Shown here piece after piece: positions 6,807-9,279 of a DNA stretch of 9,279 nt. The DNA is from Oribacterium sp. UBA5894 (lineage in GTDB: Bacteria; Bacillota; Clostridia; Lachnospirales; Lachnospiraceae). The stretch spans positions 1 through 9,279 of the forward strand of contig DJEQ01000041.1 in NCBI GenBank assembly GCA_002431355.1, written 5' to 3'. The position numbers and the translations under genes were made by a program. The notes under the pieces were generated by a model that did no database searches, was not told where the DNA came from, and was given only the letters and a program-made list of their open reading frames with translations. Numbering within the stretch: the stretch's first letter is position 1; the number at the start of each line of letters is the position of its first letter.

Positions 6807-6944
6807 TTTCATACCTCCTGGTTGTGTCTTCCATCTCATCGTGTGTGCTTACCGGCTTTCGCCCGCTTCGGGTACCTTCCGGTGTTCGGTGAGATGTGCT
6901 GTTTATCTGCTTCTGTAAAAGAAGTCGCGTCCCAAAAAGACGCG
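6807..6944 (-). promoter_or_regulatory. Structured rpsB 5' leader (candidate S2 autoregulatory RNA)
   Basis: This is the untranslated stretch between the predicted rpsB start site and its ATG. A seven-pair closing helix, CATCTCA (6896-6890) with TGAGATG (6838-6832), encloses ACCGG (6883-6879) paired with CCGGT (6855-6851). Inside, CCCG (6872-6869) can pair with CGGG (6865-6862), while an alternative GGC-GAAA-GCC hairpin with a GNRA tetraloop (6863-6854) competes with both. The closing helix ends 12 bases before the Shine-Dalgarno (6819-6814). In E. coli S2 represses its own mRNA through the rpsB leader; whether this leader works the same way is inference. Confidence 0.5.
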
Positions 6945-6948
6945 ACTT
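6922..6948 (-). promoter_or_regulatory. Hairpin overlapping the predicted rpsB transcription start
   Basis: AAGTCGCGTC (6948-6939) and GACGCGACTT (6931-6922) on the minus strand form a perfect 10-pair stem with a seven-base TTTTTGG loop, followed by CTTTTAC. It could be a weak terminator for topA read-through. The predicted rpsB start (about 6944) falls inside the left arm, so native rpsB transcripts could keep only a six-pair version at their 5' end. Confidence 0.55.
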
Positions 6949-6950
6949 GT

Positions 6951-6980
6951 AATATAACATAAAGATTGAATTGCTGTCAA
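6951..6980 (-). promoter_or_regulatory. Strong sigmaA-type promoter of rpsB-tsf
   Basis: On the minus strand a perfect TTGACA (6980-6975) and TATATT (6956-6951) are 18 bases apart, with a TG one base upstream of the -10 box (extended -10). The expected start is near 6944. A consensus -35 plus extended -10 fits the high expression needed for ribosomal protein S2 and EF-Ts. Confidence 0.8.
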
Positions 6981-6996
6981 TACATCTTCCCGGAAT

Positions 6997-7033
6997 CCGG
7001 TCTGAAATTTCAGGTCTGTATAAAGGACAGACC
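6997..7033. repeat. Inverted and direct repeats between topA and the rpsB promoter
   Basis: GGTCTGT (7013-7019) and ACAGACC (7027-7033) form a seven-pair inverted repeat. A further CGGTCTG/CAGACCG pairing is possible with 6997-7003, because CAGACC occurs twice on the minus strand with a 14-base period. Between the two copies lies a perfect 12-base palindrome, CTGAAATTTCAG (7002-7013). The block ends about 17 bases upstream of the rpsB -35 box, a position where an operator or UP-like element could act. The repeats are visible; a role is not shown. Confidence 0.45.
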
Positions 7034-7065
7034 GATACAGAGAAGAAACGCGATCGACCTTTCAC

Positions 7066-9099
7066 CTAGCCTTCACTTTTCGGCTCAGGCTCTCCGGAAG
7101 CCGCAACGAAAATGTCGCCATCCTTCTTCTCTCCGGTCTTGGCATCCTTCGGCTTGCTCCAGGTCATATAGGCACAGTCCGGATAGCGGGAGCAGCTGTA
7201 AAAGATGCGTCCCTTCTTCGAGCGGCGCTTTACGCACTCAGCGCCACATTCTGGGCAGGTGAAGCCGGCGTATTCAACGTACGGCTTTGTGTTTCTGCAC
7301 TCCGGAAAGCCCGGGCAGGCCAGAAACTTCCCATGCGGACCGTACTTGATGACCATGTGGCGCCCACATTTATCGCACGGAATGTCGGTTTCCTCATCAC
7401 GAATGGTGATTTTTTCGACCTCCTGCTGCGCTTTTGCCACCGCTTCCTCGAGATCCGGGTAGAAGTTTTCTACGATGGTTTTCCATTTGGTGTCTCCTGC
7501 GGCAACACTGTCCAGCAGGGACTCCATATTGGCTGTAAACGCGGTATCAATGATGGTTGGGAAATTCTTCCGCATCATATCATCGACAGCCAGCCCCAGC
7601 TCTGTTACAAAGATGTTTTTCTTTTCCTTCGCGATATAACGGCGTGCCAGCAGGGTACCGATGGTCGGCGCATATGTGGATGGTCTGCCGATTCCGTCCT
7701 CCTCCAGTGCCTTTACCAGAGATGCCTCTGTGTAATGTGCCGGTGGCTGGGTGAAATGCTGCTCCTTATCAAAGCGCTCCAGTGGAAGCTGTTCTCCGAC
7801 GTGAAGCTCTGGAAGGGAGACATCTTTCTCTGCCTTGTCTTCTTCCGTCATATAAACCGACATGAAACCATCGAAATGAAGCTTCGACCCGTTCAATGTA
7901 AACACATACGATCCGGCCTGAAGACGGATGGACTCTGTGCTGTACACTGCGGCAGCCATACGGCTTGCAAGAAAGCGCTTGTAGATCAGCTGATAAAGTC
8001 GGAATTCATCGCGTGGAAGTCTGGCCTTCGCCTCCTCCGGATGCAGGTCCAGGCTGGTCGGACGGATGGCCTCGTGGGCATCCTGAATCTTCACCTCTGC
8101 CTGTGGCTTCGCCTTCATGTCGGTGCCCCCACTGACATAGCTTTCACCGAACTGAGCGGCGATGTAGGTGCGCGCTGCAGCATCGGCCTCTTCAGCAATT
8201 CGTGTACTGTCGGTACGAAGGTAGGTGATGTAGCCATCCTCATAGAGGGTCTGCGCCAGCTTCATGGTCTTGCTGGTTGCAAATCCGAGGGACTTCGCGG
8301 CTTCCTGCTGCATGGTTGAGGTTGTAAAAGGAAGAGGCGCCTTCTTTCGACGCTCGGATTTTTTTATATCATGTACGATGAAATCTGCATGACTGAGGTC
8401 ACGAAGAATCGCATCCACATCCGCTTCTGAATGAAGTGCCATCTTCTTCTCATTTCCATAGAAGGAGGCATTCAGCTTCTTTTTACCATGAAGAAGCTGT
8501 GCATTCAGAGTCCAGTATTCTTCCGGAACGAAGGCGGAAATTTCAGCTTCCCGGTCACAGATCATTCGAAGCGCTACGGACTGCACACGACCGGCCGACA
8601 GTCCCTTGCGAATTTTCTTCCATAATAGTGGGCTGATGGTATAGCCGACGAGGCGGTCAATGACACGGCGCGCCTGCTGTGCATCCACCAGGTCCATGTC
8701 AATGGAGCGTGGATTCTTCAGCGCATTCTTTACGGCATTCTTTGTGATTTCGTTAAAGGTAATGCGCGTGATTTTCTTTTTATTGTTCTCGTCCTTTTCC
8801 AGCTCATTTTTCAGGTGCCAGCTGATGGCTTCTCCCTCACGATCCGGGTCGGTTGCGAGATAAATTCGATCAGCCTTTCTGGCTTCCTTCTTCAGCTTGG
8901 CGAGCAGCTCGCCTTTACCACGAATCGTAATGTATTTCGGCTCATAGTCATGCTCGACATCCACACCGAGAGAACTTTTCGGCATATCAATGAGATGGCC
9001 CATGGTCGCATCCACAGTATACTGCTTGCCAAGAAATTTTTTGATTGTTTTCACCTTTGCCGGTGACTCAACGATAATGAGATTGTTTGTACTTGCCAT
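7066..9099 (-). CDS. topA: DNA topoisomerase I (type IA)
   Basis: Type IA topoisomerase that relaxes negative supercoils by nicking one strand and passing the other through a 5'-phosphotyrosine intermediate. The 677 residues begin with a TOPRIM domain (IVESPAK with Glu11; ATDPDREGE with Asp84 and Asp86, the magnesium site). Conserved QQARRVIDRLVGY (141-153) and LSAGRVQSVALR (167-178) follow, then catalytic Tyr293 in ITYLRTDS. IQDAHEAIRPTS (338-349) and EEDGIGRPSTYAPTI (466-480) complete the core. Two C-terminal zinc ribbons use Cys575/578/595/601 and Cys615/618/636/642 (Cys622 is also nearby). The tail after 650 is charged. Length is normal for Bacillota. The ATG at 9099 has AAAGGTG eight bases upstream. 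No good terminator directly follows the stop, so read-through towards rpsB is possible. Confidence 0.98.
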   Translation of the reverse strand: MASTNNLIIVESPAKVKTIKKFLGKQYTVDATMGHLIDMPKSSLGVDVEHDYEPKYITIRGKGELLAKLKKEARKADRIYLATDPDREGEAISWHLKNELEKDENNKKKITRITFNEITKNAVKNALKNPRSIDMDLVDAQQARRVIDRLVGYTISPLLWKKIRKGLSAGRVQSVALRMICDREAEISAFVPEEYWTLNAQLLHGKKKLNASFYGNEKKMALHSEADVDAILRDLSHADFIVHDIKKSERRKKAPLPFTTSTMQQEAAKSLGFATSKTMKLAQTLYEDGYITYLRTDSTRIAEEADAAARTYIAAQFGESYVSGGTDMKAKPQAEVKIQDAHEAIRPTSLDLHPEEAKARLPRDEFRLYQLIYKRFLASRMAAAVYSTESIRLQAGSYVFTLNGSKLHFDGFMSVYMTEEDKAEKDVSLPELHVGEQLPLERFDKEQHFTQPPAHYTEASLVKALEEDGIGRPSTYAPTIGTLLARRYIAKEKKNIFVTELGLAVDDMMRKNFPTIIDTAFTANMESLLDSVAAGDTKWKTIVENFYPDLEEAVAKAQQEVEKITIRDEETDIPCDKCGRHMVIKYGPHGKFLACPGFPECRNTKPYVEYAGFTCPECGAECVKRRSKKGRIFYSCSRYPDCAYMTWSKPKDAKTGEKKDGDIFVAASGEPEPKSEG

Positions 9100-9216
9100 T
9101 CCAGACTCACCTTTTATGTATACTCATACTCTGCATACATCCGATGGAAGATGCAACCTGCTTCGGATGCAGCGCAAGCGATTCAACGTCCGTTTTGAAA
9201 GGGGTAAATCTCAGAC

Positions 9217-9245
9217 AATATACAACACTCTATTTTGTTTTGCAA
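9217..9245 (-). promoter_or_regulatory. Likely topA promoter
   Basis: On the minus strand TTGCAA (9245-9240) and TATATT (9222-9217) are separated by 17 bases; the -10 has one and the -35 two mismatches to consensus. The start would be near 9210, giving a leader of about 110 bases. In that leader CATCCG/CGGATG (9138-9143 with 9164-9169) or the alternative CTGCAT/ATGCAG (9131-9136 with 9167-9172) can form a stem. I recognise no gene between 9100 and 9279. Confidence 0.5.
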
Positions 9246-9279
9246 GCTGCGCAGGAGGAGCAACAGCGAATTTAGAGAC

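Noticed and set aside
7002..7013. CTGAAATTTCAG considered as a LexA/SOS box or similar known operator
   Set aside because: It does not match the Gram-positive LexA consensus (CGAACN4GTTCG type); reported only as an unexplained palindrome.
7333..8319. 328-codon plus-strand open frame opposite topA
   Set aside because: It lies wholly inside topA, is rich in Cys and Leu as expected from a complement frame, and shows no domain.
9240..9279. End of a gene upstream of topA (for example dprA)
   Set aside because: The minus-strand frames here are too short and show no recognisable C-terminus, so no gene can be supported.

Overview
The window reads as core chromosome of a Gram-positive Bacillota bacterium, most likely class Clostridia. 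I base this on the protein styles (EF-Ts, TruA, patatin, RsmH-like), strong AGGAGG-type Shine-Dalgarno sites, sigmaA-type promoters and moderate GC by eye. I cannot name a genus. Every supported gene lies on the minus strand, so transcription runs from high to low coordinates. I see no insertion sequence, phage gene, CRISPR array, tRNA or rRNA.

In transcription order there are three units. (1) topA (9099-7066), DNA topoisomerase I with two C-terminal zinc ribbons, has its own likely promoter near 9217-9245. (2) rpsB (6806-6057) and tsf (5940-4996), ribosomal protein S2 and elongation factor Ts, are driven by a strong promoter at 6951-6980. They have a long structured leader, a hairpin between the two genes, and a textbook terminator at 4949-4980. 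(3) Six genes follow, starting from a near-consensus promoter at 4830-4859: truA (tRNA pseudouridine synthase), a secreted YkuD-type L,D-transpeptidase, a patatin-like hydrolase, a dus tRNA-dihydrouridine synthase, a FliB-like lysine N-methylase, and the N-terminal part of an RsmH-like 16S rRNA methyltransferase cut by the window edge. Gaps are short, dus and fliB overlap as ATGA, and no terminator is visible, so this looks like one operon.

Units 1 and 2 supply supercoil relaxation and translation machinery. Unit 3 mixes RNA modification (truA, dus, rsmH-like) with envelope or lipid functions (L,D-transpeptidase, patatin) and a cysteine-rich methylase normally linked to flagellin, with no flagellar gene in view.

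I found no clearly new multi-gene system. The points most worth a second look are non-coding: the rpsB leader as a candidate autoregulatory RNA, a hairpin that straddles the predicted rpsB start site, and the rpsB-tsf intergenic hairpin. The orphan FliB-like protein in an RNA-modification operon is the most interesting protein-level point.
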